From CAXOVX01 sp964213345 (GTDB taxonomy: Bacteria; Pseudomonadota; Alphaproteobacteria; Rickettsiales; Midichloriaceae): 64,000 nucleotides of DNA. The stretch spans positions 1-64,000 of the forward strand of contig CAXOVX010000058.1 in assembly GCA_964213345.1 (NCBI GenBank), given 5' to 3'. The notes beneath the pieces are model-generated. The model saw only the letters and a program-made list of their open reading frames with translations, was not told where the DNA came from and did not search any database. The translations under genes and the position numbers were made by a program. Numbering within the stretch: the first letter of the stretch is position 1; each line of letters starts with the position of its first letter. Positions 1-8,741 of the stretch are shown piece after piece.

Positions 1-64
1 CTAAAATCATTCAAATAATAGCGTCTTTAACTCCTGAAAATACAAAAACTCCAGCATCAGTCCC
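1..64 (-). repeat. Dispersed repeat copy at window edge
   Basis: The reverse complement of this stretch is nearly identical to 7609-7675, sharing a core that begins GCTGGAGTTTTTGTATTTTC and runs on through about 20 further bases. A fragment of the palindromic repeat end (a GAAACTTGGTAC tail) follows at about 92-116. I cannot tell which mobile element it belongs to. No gene is seen in the first 138 bases. Confidence 0.6.
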
Positions 65-138
65 TTTATCCATTCCTTAGCCTTACTTCGGGTTAAAAAG
101 TGAAACTTGGTACTATTCTTCCAACATTAGGCCACGTA

Positions 139-702
139 TCAATTACGAGCATCGATGCCGTGTTTTTGGTTTTCTGATTTTATCATCACACGATCAACAA
201 AGTTTTGTTGTTGTCTTGTTTCTTGTTTCAAAGGTGGTATTTCTGGTGGTGGTGGAAGGTTCTCATAGTCTGTTCTGACTTGCTGTATTTCTTTCCTCAT
301 AGCTGCTACGTCTAGTCCTAAATCGCTCATAGTCTGCTTATATTCCTTGTGTTCATACAAAGGAGAGCTTTTCTCGATAAGACCGCTGGAGGAAAAAGTG
401 GTAGCCAAATCCCGTACATTAGCCATAACGCCAGTATTGTACATTTTTTTTGCCTCTTCAGGATGTGATTTTGCAAGTGCTGCAAGAACTTGATCTTTTT
501 CTAAAGGCTGAGTGCCCGCATATTCACTTAAACGTTCCTTAAACCTAATAAGTGTCATATTTTCCGCAGTTTTTTCATACTCTTTTTCTACTTGCTCTAA
601 TTTTTCAGGCTTGACTATCTGCAATACGCGCTTCTGCTTCTCTTGCAACATCTCGCGTTTTTCTACTACTTCTTGTTTTTTTTGTCCTAATTGTGCCTCC
701 AA
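139..702 (-). pseudogene. 3' part of frameshifted coiled-coil protein
   Basis: This frame encodes about 187 residues of highly charged, Glu/Lys/Gln-rich coiled coil, then a Pro-rich stretch (LPPPPEIPPLKQ) and a basic tail. It has no convincing start of its own; the first possible one is a TTG. Its reading frame joins the upstream 474-residue frame exactly across a run of seven C (minus strand, 730-736). With six C the protein would read ILPPEQHQCNLGELEAQLGQ without a break. I therefore read it as the C-terminal third of one protein of roughly 620 residues. Function unknown; a host-directed structural or effector role is inference only. Confidence 0.6.
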
Positions 703-2029
703 CTCCCCAAGATTGCATTGATGTTGTTCGGGGGGGTAATATATCTTTAAATCTTTTGATTAATTCCCGTAGCTCGCTTTTTTTGCTTTGTAATTCTTTT
801 TTATCTTCATAGCTTTTTTCTACCAATGTGGCATAGCTTAGGTCATTTATTTTTTTCCTAATTTCTACAGCATTTTGTATATTTTGTACTTCCATATTTA
901 AAAGGCGTATTTCAGAATTACTATTAGTTTTATATTCTACAAAATCCTGTGTTGCCTTTTTTTGTGCAGTAGTTAAATCTTGGATATGAGTTACGCAATA
1001 CTCTGCAGCTTCATGGCGAATAGTATCCATACCTTTACCGACATCACGCATAGCTTTCAACTCCATTTCTCGAGTATATCTTGCAACATTCAGGTAATCC
1101 AATCCCTTACTAGTTGTATACTCTAGTCCCAAAAGGACTTTATTTTTTTCAATATCATTTAACAAGTCAATGTACTGATCTTTGTACGCTCTCCGTTCCT
1201 GGGATGTTATGCCCAAATCACCTGCTAAACTCAATGCAGGTGGAATTAATAACATGTAAGCCAAGCCCCCTCCTAGCCCTGCTCCTATACTGCTTGCTGC
1301 TGACAGTATCGATAGTAATGTAGTTGTATTCTCTAATCCCTTGAATGCTATATTATCTATTGTGTTCGTGATGCCCTTTTCCCCACTATGTTGAGGTATA
1401 TCTTTTGCGCCTAAAATGGGTTGTTTGCTTGTGCTAATATCTTTCAGCGTGGCATTAAGAGTTTTTGGATCTATGGTAAAAGCGGATTCTCCCACATATT
1501 TAGATAATGCCTGTAATTCGGGATATTTTATTATTTCTCGTTGCTTTTGTTTCTCTAATTTTGCTATTTTTCCTAATACCTTATCTTCATTTCTTATCTT
1601 ATTTAAATTACTTTGGCGCTGACCTTCTACTATATATTGTCCCACTAACGCAGCTGTAGTAATGAGAAAAAATGCCAAGCCTACTGCAAAGCCGAAAGGC
1701 CCCATAAAAATTCCTAGCGCGCTGATGGCTATTGTAGCGACTCTAAGAACTGGATCACTTGTGCAAAAATTTATAGCTTTTTTGAAAAATCCAACTACTG
1801 GTGTAAAAACAGACTTAGAGATCTTGGATTTACTGGCTGGCTCATCTGCTTCAAGTTGTTTACTAACTTCATCAACGCTAAACGTAATTTGCTTACCAAC
1901 TTTCTGTTTTTGAGCTTGATGGTATAATTCCGCAGGATTGTCACGAGCAATATCGACGCCTTTTTTGACACCAATAATGGTATAGAAAAGTGCACTTATG
2001 CCCCTTAGTATGCTCAGTACTACACCCAT
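605..2029 (-). CDS. Membrane-associated coiled-coil protein, N-terminal part (frameshifted)
   Basis: The 474-residue frame starts MGVVLSILRGISALFYTIIG, a hydrophobic N terminus without a cleavage site I trust. Strongly hydrophobic segments follow at about residues 95-130 (the GIFMGPFGFAVGLAFFLITT region) and 240-270 (Gly-rich, SIGAGLGGGLAYMLLIPP). From about 280 to 420 it is a charged alpha-helical coiled coil. The last ~47 residues, after the poly-C run, are out of frame and lose the coiled-coil pattern, so the true sequence continues in the downstream frame. Two hydrophobic hairpins followed by a long coiled coil resemble inclusion-membrane or secreted effector proteins of intracellular bacteria, but I recognise no family. 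Real gene likely; function unknown. Confidence 0.6.
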   Translation of the reverse strand: MGVVLSILRGISALFYTIIGVKKGVDIARDNPAELYHQAQKQKVGKQITFSVDEVSKQLEADEPASKSKISKSVFTPVVGFFKKAINFCTSDPVLRVATIAISALGIFMGPFGFAVGLAFFLITTAALVGQYIVEGQRQSNLNKIRNEDKVLGKIAKLEKQKQREIIKYPELQALSKYVGESAFTIDPKTLNATLKDISTSKQPILGAKDIPQHSGEKGITNTIDNIAFKGLENTTTLLSILSAASSIGAGLGGGLAYMLLIPPALSLAGDLGITSQERRAYKDQYIDLLNDIEKNKVLLGLEYTTSKGLDYLNVARYTREMELKAMRDVGKGMDTIRHEAAEYCVTHIQDLTTAQKKATQDFVEYKTNSNSEIRLLNMEVQNIQNAVEIRKKINDLSYATLVEKSYEDKKELQSKKSELRELIKRFKDILPPRTTSMQSWGVGGTIRTKKTRSSRKTRDVAREAEARIADSQA

Positions 2030-2065
2030 TTTATCAAAATATATATTTGCGTTTGTACAACAATA

Positions 2066-2977
2066 TCAAAATTTCCCCAAACTGAAAGATATAGTTACAA
2101 GTGTAACAGAATATATATTAAAATTAAATATTTTTGTCAAAGTATAACCCATTTCTATTTTTTCGGTTTGTAGGTATAGCATGTACACGGCACAACATAG
2201 TATTGCGTAAAACAATAGATTCATTTGGTTATTTATACCAACAATGCCAAGACATACACCAGATAGCGTGTAAAATCGACGTACGCTTTCGGGATTACCC
2301 AATTTTAAGATTACCTCCTTAGATCTTGCATTTACTCCTTGAGGCATTCTTTTTGAATTATACACTATATTATGGCCTATGGTACATAAAACACTGCTTA
2401 TATAAAGCAAAGCTGGGGTTATGCTCCAAAATTGCGTTACACTAAACCACGACATAAAAATGCCTATATTATAAATGAATCCACGGATAATAAATTGGTA
2501 TCCAATCCACTTTTTTACGAACAAATACGTAAAAGAACATACAAGCCAAATAGCACCTATTTTTACGGCAGTGACAGGTAATGTGAACAGCAAAACAATT
2601 ACTAAGATCGACAATATCAATAATTCACAAATAGACCGCTTAATGTGTGTATTAGCATCATGAGTATCTTTGAAATTGCATTTTTGTAATTTTGTACGAA
2701 AGATGATAGCTTTCAGGATTACATTATTTAAAATAGAATAAATCCTGTATACACAAGCGATTCCTATGCTGAAAATTGTAAAATACTTGATTATTTGCAT
2801 AGGACGTAAAGAACCTAGGATAACACTCCACCACATAGGTAGCATAAGTAATATGCAAGATTGCTTTCTATAAAAGCGCCTTATGAGCTTATTGTAGAGA
2901 TAAGGGTATAATGCGTGTTGTTTAGTTTTTAGGAGAACATCGCGTAAATTTCGTATTATTTTTGATAACGCCATCAT
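2066..2977 (-). CDS. UbiA-like prenyltransferase homologue lacking Asp motifs
   Basis: This 303-residue, multi-spanning protein can be aligned from memory with rickettsial UbiA (4-hydroxybenzoate polyprenyltransferase): the MLPMWWSVILG helix, an RTKL after the first motif, and a GFIYNIGIFMSWFSV segment all match. Both catalytic Asp-rich motifs are gone. Where UbiA has NDxxDxxxD this protein reads YSILNNVIL, and where UbiA has the DTxYAxQDxxDD motif it reads NIVYNSKRMPQG. UbiA needs these aspartates to hold Mg-diphosphate, so the protein should not prenylate. The frame is intact and not shortened, which suggests a retained pseudoenzyme or a gene early in decay. It lies upstream of nothing obviously co-transcribed; der follows convergently ordered on the same strand. 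Confidence 0.6.
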   Translation of the reverse strand: MMALSKIIRNLRDVLLKTKQHALYPYLYNKLIRRFYRKQSCILLMLPMWWSVILGSLRPMQIIKYFTIFSIGIACVYRIYSILNNVILKAIIFRTKLQKCNFKDTHDANTHIKRSICELLILSILVIVLLFTLPVTAVKIGAIWLVCSFTYLFVKKWIGYQFIIRGFIYNIGIFMSWFSVTQFWSITPALLYISSVLCTIGHNIVYNSKRMPQGVNARSKEVILKLGNPESVRRFYTLSGVCLGIVGINNQMNLLFYAILCCAVYMLYLQTEKIEMGYTLTKIFNFNIYSVTLVTISFSLGKF

Positions 2978-3094
2978 AGCCTCAAAGCAATATGTGCGGT
3001 GTAGTCATGAAAATATCCTACTCTTCATTTAATAGACTTTGCCTTTATTTTTCTATAAAAAATATTTTTTTGCTAAACTTTTCCCGTTTGACGA

Positions 3095-4513
3095 TTATTT
3101 TTCATCCTTGCTGTAAGGATTAAAGCTTTTTTGAAGGAAGAAACGTAGAGGCATGCCATATAATTTAAAGCGCTCTGCCAGCGATCTTTTTAAATATTTA
3201 ATGTAGGATTTTGGAAGATGGGCAGGTTTGTTGGTAAATAAACAAAAAGTTGGCGGCTTTACTGCAACTTGGGTTAAATATTTAATTTTTACGCGCTGCT
3301 TATTTATTCCCACTATGGGGGGGGGGGACGTTTCCATCGCACTGTATGCCCACTTATTTAAAGCGGAAGTAGGTATTTGCTTTATCCATTGTTTCCAGCT
3401 GTGTTTTACTACTTCAAGTAAACGAATTACATCTTTATCGTATAAAGCAGAAAAATATATAACTGGGGTTTCTTCGATATCTGTTAGAGAGTGTGATAAC
3501 TCATATTTTGTATATTTACGTAGCGCAGCCACATTTTCGACTAAATCACATTTATTTAGCACTATAACAACGCATTTCCCTTCGTTAATTGCAATATGAG
3601 CTATGGATAAATCTTGTTTTTCAAATGGATGTAGAGCATCCATCATTAATATTACGACATGCGCACGCCTTATTGCAGCTATGCTTTGTCCTACTGCATT
3701 TACCTCAATCTGATCGTCAATCTTACTCTTTTTTCTCATTCCAGCGGTATCTATTAGTGATACTATTTCTCCCTTTATACTAATTGCTTCGGAAATGGAA
3801 TCTCTTGTTGTTCCTGCTTGTTCTGCAGTTATAACGCGTTCATATCCTATAATTTTATTGAATAAAGTTGATTTTCCTACATTTGGCCTTCCGACTATGG
3901 CCAGAATAATATTAGAAGTTGTATCCACGCCAGGTAGAGCAGTGTGTTCTTCTTTATGTTCTTGCTCTAGAATTTCACCATCTGCAGTTTTTATTACATC
4001 ATTATTTTTTTTATATATTACTGATAATCTTTCATACAACGTGTCGAAGCCTAGCCCGTGTAGTGCGGAAATATATAGCGGCTCACCTAATCCAAACTTA
4101 AACAAATAATTTTGATCAAGCTCGGTGTAGGCCGCTTTGCCTTCGCTTTTATTTATAACCAAGATTGTTTCGTTATTAGATTTATGCTTACGTATTAAGG
4201 TAGCAAAATCTAGATCGTCACTACTGACACCACCCTTACCGTCTATCATAAACAACACTACATTGGCTTCCTGTACAGCTGAAACAGTTTGTTGTACCAT
4301 TGAAGTGTGCAACCCCTGCGTGTTACTTTTTTCCCACCCTGCCGTATCCACAGCGATAAAATCTATACCCCACAAATGAGCAGCGTATTGCTTCTTATCT
4401 CTTGTAACTCCAGGTAATTCATTTACTATAGCCAGTCTTTTATCACAAAGTTTATTGAACAAAGTTGATTTCCCAACATTTGGTTTACCAACTATAGCTA
4501 TTTTAAAGATCAT
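3095..4513 (-). CDS. der: Ribosome-assembly GTPase Der (EngA)
   Basis: Tandem-GTPase protein needed for 50S subunit maturation, in the cytoplasm. Domain 1 has the P-loop GKPNVGKST (residues 9-17), DTAGW (56-60) and NKSE (121-124). Domain 2 has GRPNVGKST (208-216), DTAGM (255-259) and NKCD (320-323). A KH-like C-terminal domain follows with basic residues, ending SFNPYSKDEK. The length of 472 fits the family. The start MIFKIAIVGK sits directly before the first P-loop. A run of 11 G on the plus strand (3317-3327) encodes the ETSPPPIVG segment at the start of the KH domain and is in frame here. Confidence 0.96.
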   Translation of the reverse strand: MIFKIAIVGKPNVGKSTLFNKLCDKRLAIVNELPGVTRDKKQYAAHLWGIDFIAVDTAGWEKSNTQGLHTSMVQQTVSAVQEANVVLFMIDGKGGVSSDDLDFATLIRKHKSNNETILVINKSEGKAAYTELDQNYLFKFGLGEPLYISALHGLGFDTLYERLSVIYKKNNDVIKTADGEILEQEHKEEHTALPGVDTTSNIILAIVGRPNVGKSTLFNKIIGYERVITAEQAGTTRDSISEAISIKGEIVSLIDTAGMRKKSKIDDQIEVNAVGQSIAAIRRAHVVILMMDALHPFEKQDLSIAHIAINEGKCVVIVLNKCDLVENVAALRKYTKYELSHSLTDIEETPVIYFSALYDKDVIRLLEVVKHSWKQWIKQIPTSALNKWAYSAMETSPPPIVGINKQRVKIKYLTQVAVKPPTFCLFTNKPAHLPKSYIKYLKRSLAERFKLYGMPLRFFLQKSFNPYSKDEK

Positions 4514-4576
4514 AATAAAAAGACACTAAACCGGTTTTATAGACCAAGAAGAAATTTTCCAAAAGGAACCATCTCC

Positions 4577-5007
4577 TCAGCTTATATACTTGCGAATACC
4601 ATTTGTCAGCATACTATTTAACTTTTTGTACAGATTTTGTATACGTAGGTAGGACTTATGCACTATATCTTCTGCTATTACCCCATTTGCAATACCTTGA
4701 AGTATAGCGTTAATAATTCTATCTGGTGTGACAATACCCCACATATTAACAAATTTTGGGTGATTACTAAAGATAAAGATATCCACTCCCTGAGTACTTT
4801 TCCTCCTTCTTGATCGGTTGCAATAAAAATATTATTTTCCCCTGTTTGTTGTTTAAATGCAGATAGCATTTCCTTCAGAGCTATGGGGGAAGTTATATTA
4901 TGGCCATATAATATGATCCCTCCTATTTTGCCGGCTGCTACAAAATTCAAAGTATCTTTGACACTTGACTCTCGTAATGTTAAACCAGTAAAGCCCAACA
5001 TAATCAT
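4577..5007 (-). pseudogene. GH3 beta-N-acetylhexosaminidase (NagZ-like) with internal deletion
   Basis: The first 80 or so codons read as the N terminus of glycoside hydrolase family 3: MIMLGFTGLTLRES, then GKIGGIILYGHNI and FIATDQEGGKVLR. Immediately after that the frame shifts and the C-terminal end of the same family appears: GVDIFIFSNHP, TPDRIINAILQGIANGV, then SYLRIQNLYKK. About 200 residues between them, including the catalytic His/Asp loop, are missing. This is a clean internal deletion joined out of frame, so the enzyme cannot work. NagZ trims anhydro-muropeptides in peptidoglycan recycling; its loss fits a reduced cell-wall economy. Confidence 0.8.
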
Positions 5008-5209
5008 CGCAGCAATTTTTCTGACAATTTCATAATTTATACTTTGGCGTATGCATCAAGCATTAGATGTACAGTTCTGTCAAGAAGTAGAAGAATCGTA
5101 AAAGGATTTTGGAGATTTTGTCTATTATCAAATGAAAAATAGTAGTAAGTGATGATTAAAGTATATTATGTAAATATGAAGATTTCTATTTTGGCAACTA
5201 CAGTTACTA

Positions 5210-5572
5210 ATGTAAAGATGATGGGTGGCCATATAGCAAAAATTGTGGAGAGATAGCACTTGAACAGATTGATGAAGAAGTGGATATAGAAAGTATGTAT
5301 GATGCTATGGATTAGCAAGGAGCGTTATTTGGATGGAAAATGTATGAAGAAAAGAAAAGTGGTGATGTGAGTCCAAAGAAAAAGGGTAATAAGCCAACTA
5401 AAGCCAATTATGAGCAGTTGGAGTGAATTATTACATGGAATCCAAATTTAACACGGAAAACAGATGCAATAGTTGGTATGACTGCAACTGGGATATGTCG
5501 TGCGTTTCAAAAAAATGGGAGTGGTTTTCAAAAAAAAGTATACTCTACAGAGTTTATAATTTGGTTAGAAAT
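5210..5572 (+). pseudogene. IS630-family transposase relic (helix-turn-helix part)
   Basis: Read in one frame with two stops, this stretch gives EEKKSGDVSPKKKGNKPTKA, then NPNLTRKTDAIVGMTATGIC and RAFQKNGSGFQKK. That is the layout of IS630-type orfA: a GDxxPK linker, an AT-rich second HTH and the xGICRAFKKxG helix. No DDE domain follows, because an IS982 copy begins at about 5574. The region just upstream (5128-5200) is similar to the reverse complement of 23157-23222, which suggests the same terminal sequence occurs twice in this window. Confidence 0.5.
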
Positions 5573-5573
5573 A

Positions 5574-6550
5574 CATTAATAAACTCCAGTTTGGGATTAG
5601 AACGAAGTATTGATGGCAGGTTTCGTAGGTTTCAAGCAATAAGAGAGTAAAGTTGAGAAGATATGTACAATACGTTCCAAATTGACCTATGGCGAGTATG
5701 TTCGAGTTCGAAATAGCGCGCTAAGTACTGAAAAACCCGTTTCAATTATAGAACGTTTTCTGAGTAAGATTTTTTCAAATAAAAGCATAAGTTTATTTAT
5801 CATACCTTTTTTGATGCCGGTAATCAATTTTACTCCTTTTTCATACGATTCATGAAATAATTCTTGTTTTATGTATCCCTTATCGCCAAGAAGTAACCCA
5901 GTTAAGCGTTTTGCTAGGTATAGCACTGGTTCTCTATCATCAACATTTCCTGCTGTTAATTGAAGAGATTGTATTTCCCCTTTCTCATTAATTATCAGAT
6001 GCAGTTTAAACCCGTAAAGCCAACCTTTAGTAGTCTTGCCGATCTTCGCAATTCCCGCAAATACCTTACTTTTTGGATGACAAACGGCTATTGGCGTTGA
6101 ATCTACGTATGATATTCCGGTGTCCCTCGCTCCATGACAATACCACTCAAGTAATAGTGCTAAATGCGCTAATACACAACTTTTTAGTTCTATAAAACGA
6201 TTATAAGAGGGTTGCATAACTATTGTAAAAATACTTAAAATTTTTACATGGTGATTGATGGTATAATAATACAATAATCATGATCTCGGAATATCGCATC
6301 CCTGGGACTCTTGTCGGTGTACAATGTGGTGTAATATCAGACAATGCTCTCTTATTTAGCCATGCTTCAACTGAATTGCAAAAATCGTCGACAAAAACGA
6401 ATAATTCTGTTATATCTTTCTTCATATAGGTGTTCTATGTAAATGTTTCATGATAAAAATATATATATATGAAATACCTATGATATATCTTGTAACCTAC
6501 GTCAATACCTCATTTCTCCCACTTCTTAATCCCAAACTGGGGTTATTAAA
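5574..6550 (-). mobile_element. IS982-family element, decayed
   Basis: Inverted ends TAATAAACTCCAGTTTGGGA (left, about 5574) and TCCCAAACTGGGGTTATTA (right, about 6530-6548) bracket about 975 bp, the usual IS982 size. The single transposase gene lies on the minus strand inside. I could not fix the target duplication with confidence. Confidence 0.7.
5640..6425 (-). pseudogene. IS982-family transposase, two frameshifts
   Basis: The N-terminal frame starts MKKDITELFVFVDDFCNSVE and contains SEIMIIVLLYHQS and NFKYFY, the IS982 N-terminal signature. The frame is lost near 6215. The central part continues in another frame with SYNRFIELK, YVDSTPIAVCH, GWLYGFKLHL and LLGDKGYI, covering the DDE core. 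A second shift near 5715 moves the C terminus into a third frame, where ELEHTRHRSIWNVLYI can be read. All domains are present but the protein cannot be made in one piece. Confidence 0.85.
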
Positions 6551-6599
6551 ACAGTAGGAGATAGATTTTGCTTTTTTTATAAAATAGAATGAGGAGATA

Positions 6600-7505
6600 A
6601 TGGCAAAAATGATTGCTGGAAACAGCTGTAAGGATCTAGCTTATGGTTTAAGCCAATATCTAGGACTGGAATATTGGGATGTAAAAATAAAACGGTTTGC
6701 TGACGAAGAATTAAGAGTACAGCTTACCGCGCATCTCTATGAAGAAGATGCCATCATTGTGCAATCCACTTGCAAGCCTGCTAATGACCACCTTATGGAG
6801 CTATTATTACTTGTGGATGCTGCAAAACGTTCGGGGGCGCACAAGGTTATTGCACTCATTCCATATTTTGGTTATAGCCGTCAAGACCGGCCTTTCTATG
6901 AATGGGGTCCAACTTCAGCGCGGCTTGTTGCAACTATGCTGGAAGCGGCTGGCGTTGATCATCTTATTACCTTGGATCTGCATTCGAAGCAATCCGAAGG
7001 GTTTTTCAAAATAGGAGTGCAGAATATCGACTCTATTCCATTATTTGCTTCAACCATTGATAAATCTCGAGATTTAGTGGTCGTATCTCCAGATGTAGGC
7101 GGTTTAATTCGTGCAAGAAAATTATCAGAGAGTTTAGACTGCGGTCTTGCAATTATTAACAAAAGCCGCAAAGAACATAATACGTGTCAGATGGATGATA
7201 TTATTGGCAACGTGACTAGAAAACATTGCATTATAGTTGATGACATAACTGACACTGGAGGAACATTATGCAAGGCATCCATACTACTCAGGGAGCACGG
7301 AGCCTTCAGTGTACAAGTCGTTGTGACACACCCAGTTCTTTCAGGCAACGCTACAGCTAGGTTGGAGCAAGCACCTATAGAGAAAATTATAACAACTGGT
7401 AGCGTTCCGCAGAATTCACTACCAGCAAAATTTGAAATTGTAAACATCATACCTCTTATAGCCAGTGCGCTCGTGAGAGTTATGCCAAGTCCCATTCTTC
7501 AATAA
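6600..7505 (+). CDS. prs: Ribose-phosphate pyrophosphokinase
   Basis: Makes PRPP from ribose-5-phosphate and ATP, feeding purine, pyrimidine, NAD and histidine-type pathways. At 301 residues it is slightly shorter than the usual 310-320. Visible signatures are YFGYSRQDR (89-97, ATP loop), DLHSKQ (126-131), SPDVGG (163-168) and the PRPP loop VDDITDTGGT (213-222). A GAGGAG Shine-Dalgarno sequence 6 bases upstream supports this start. The stop codon is followed after one base by a copy of the palindromic repeat. Possession of prs argues for nucleotide autonomy closer to Anaplasmataceae or Midichloria-like bacteria than to Rickettsia; that is inference. Confidence 0.96.
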   Translation: MAKMIAGNSCKDLAYGLSQYLGLEYWDVKIKRFADEELRVQLTAHLYEEDAIIVQSTCKPANDHLMELLLLVDAAKRSGAHKVIALIPYFGYSRQDRPFYEWGPTSARLVATMLEAAGVDHLITLDLHSKQSEGFFKIGVQNIDSIPLFASTIDKSRDLVVVSPDVGGLIRARKLSESLDCGLAIINKSRKEHNTCQMDDIIGNVTRKHCIIVDDITDTGGTLCKASILLREHGAFSVQVVVTHPVLSGNATARLEQAPIEKIITTGSVPQNSLPAKFEIVNIIPLIASALVRVMPSPILQ

Positions 7506-7506
7506 A

Positions 7507-7606
7507 AGCACTAGGGGAGTTCAATAATGAGGGCGCGAGGAGTGTACATGACTGAACCTGAATTTTGCAGCGCAACAACATGAATGTTAAAAAGGAGACT
7601 TGGTAT
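7507..7606 (-). repeat. Palindromic repeat, copy a
   Basis: Starts AGCACTAGG one base after the prs stop and ends GGAGACTTGGTAT. The core (GAGGGC, ACATGACTGA, GCAGCGCAACAAC) matches the other copies. The outer left ATACCAAGTC end is missing. A copy of the dispersed repeat seen at 1-64 follows directly (7609-7675). No gene is seen between here and 7784. Confidence 0.75.
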
Positions 7607-7784
7607 TATGGGACTGTTGGTGGCTGGAGTTTTTGTATTTTCAGGAGTTAAAGACGCTATTATAAAAATGATTTTAGCTAAGGAATGTGTCTTATAGACT
7701 GTGTTTAAAATTTATTATTTGTGTATTCTAGAAGATTCTCTATATTTTTGGTGATTAGCTATACCAATCCCTTGATTGGCAGGG

Positions 7785-8673
7785 TCAATATGCACAACGT
7801 TTTAAATAAAAACGAATAGCATGCATAAGTGCTGAAAACTTATTCTTTGCTATGCTAAAGAGGCGTGAATATATAGTATCTTTAGAAAAGACCCACTCAA
7901 AAGGCGCCCTCCATATAGAATCCGAAGGGTCGAACCCACCATTTTTACCCTTCCTATCAGTCTTCTTAATTCCTCCAAGATGCCCTCTTTTAGCTATGGC
8001 TATAGTTTTGGCAGGAGACGTGCAATACCCATTATCTGCGTATATAGAGCGCCTAGACGGGCACACATGTTTAAATCCCTGGGCATCTGTTAACGTTTGC
8101 TGGTGTAATCGTCGCCTTATCTACACTCACATGTTTTTTATAACCATACAAAAACTTAGTACCACCTTTACAGCCGATCTTAGCTTGTTTATCATGTGCC
8201 ACTTTAGACAAAACTTCATTATTCAGTTTTTTATATTTCTTCCGCCTTGCCTCATCTCTCTCTTCCCACAAACTTGCCTTCGATATTAGGTGCGATGCAT
8301 CAACAAATGTAAATACCTCGCTTATATAATTGCGCCATAAGCTGATCTCTGAAAATACTAAATATCCTAGATAGCTTTGGTCCCTATCTTTTCCCTTAGC
8401 TTACTAAATACGCTATAATCTGGAGTCGCATCCCTTAAATCAAACTCACAAAACCACTTTGCTGCGTTGCCATCACTCTATCTTTCAAGTTCTTATCGCT
8501 CAAATCTTCCATCAATTGCAGAAGCACTTAAATAGCCTATGAACTCTGTAACCTTTGTAATTAGCTGGCAACTCAACTGCTGATAACTCACCACTAATTG
8601 CCGCAAAATTAAATAATGCCTTGAAACTCCTCTATTGATTATCCCTAGATACCAACTCTTCCAAACTCACCAT
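7785..8673 (-). pseudogene. IS5-family (DDE) transposase, decayed
   Basis: Reading from the 5' end on the minus strand: MVSLEELVSRDNQ, then a stop, then NYKGYRVHRLFKC, NAAKWFCEFDLRDATPDYS and VFSKLREKIGT. After further stops come LWEERDEARRKKYKKLNNEV, IGCKGGTKFLYGYKKHVSVD, AITPANV, IYADNGYCTSPAKTIAIAKR and a final IAKNKFSALMHAIRFYLKR. This is the order of an IS5/IS1182-like transposase with the HVSVD and ADKGY-type DDE region. Several stops and frameshifts break it. GYKKHVSVD-type transposases are familiar from Rickettsiales genomes. Confidence 0.75.
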
Positions 8674-8741
8674 TATTATTTGACTTAATACCATTCACCT
8701 ACCATTTATCTTCCACACCTACATGAATAATACCTTTTATC

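Noticed and set aside
3228..4379. Several plus-strand frames of 60-123 codons
   Set aside because: They are antisense shadows of der, with no motifs and no ribosome-binding sites.
5423..5650. A 75-codon plus-strand frame with a Trp-rich product
   Set aside because: The IS630-like residues are in a different frame of the same DNA; this frame has no family resemblance.
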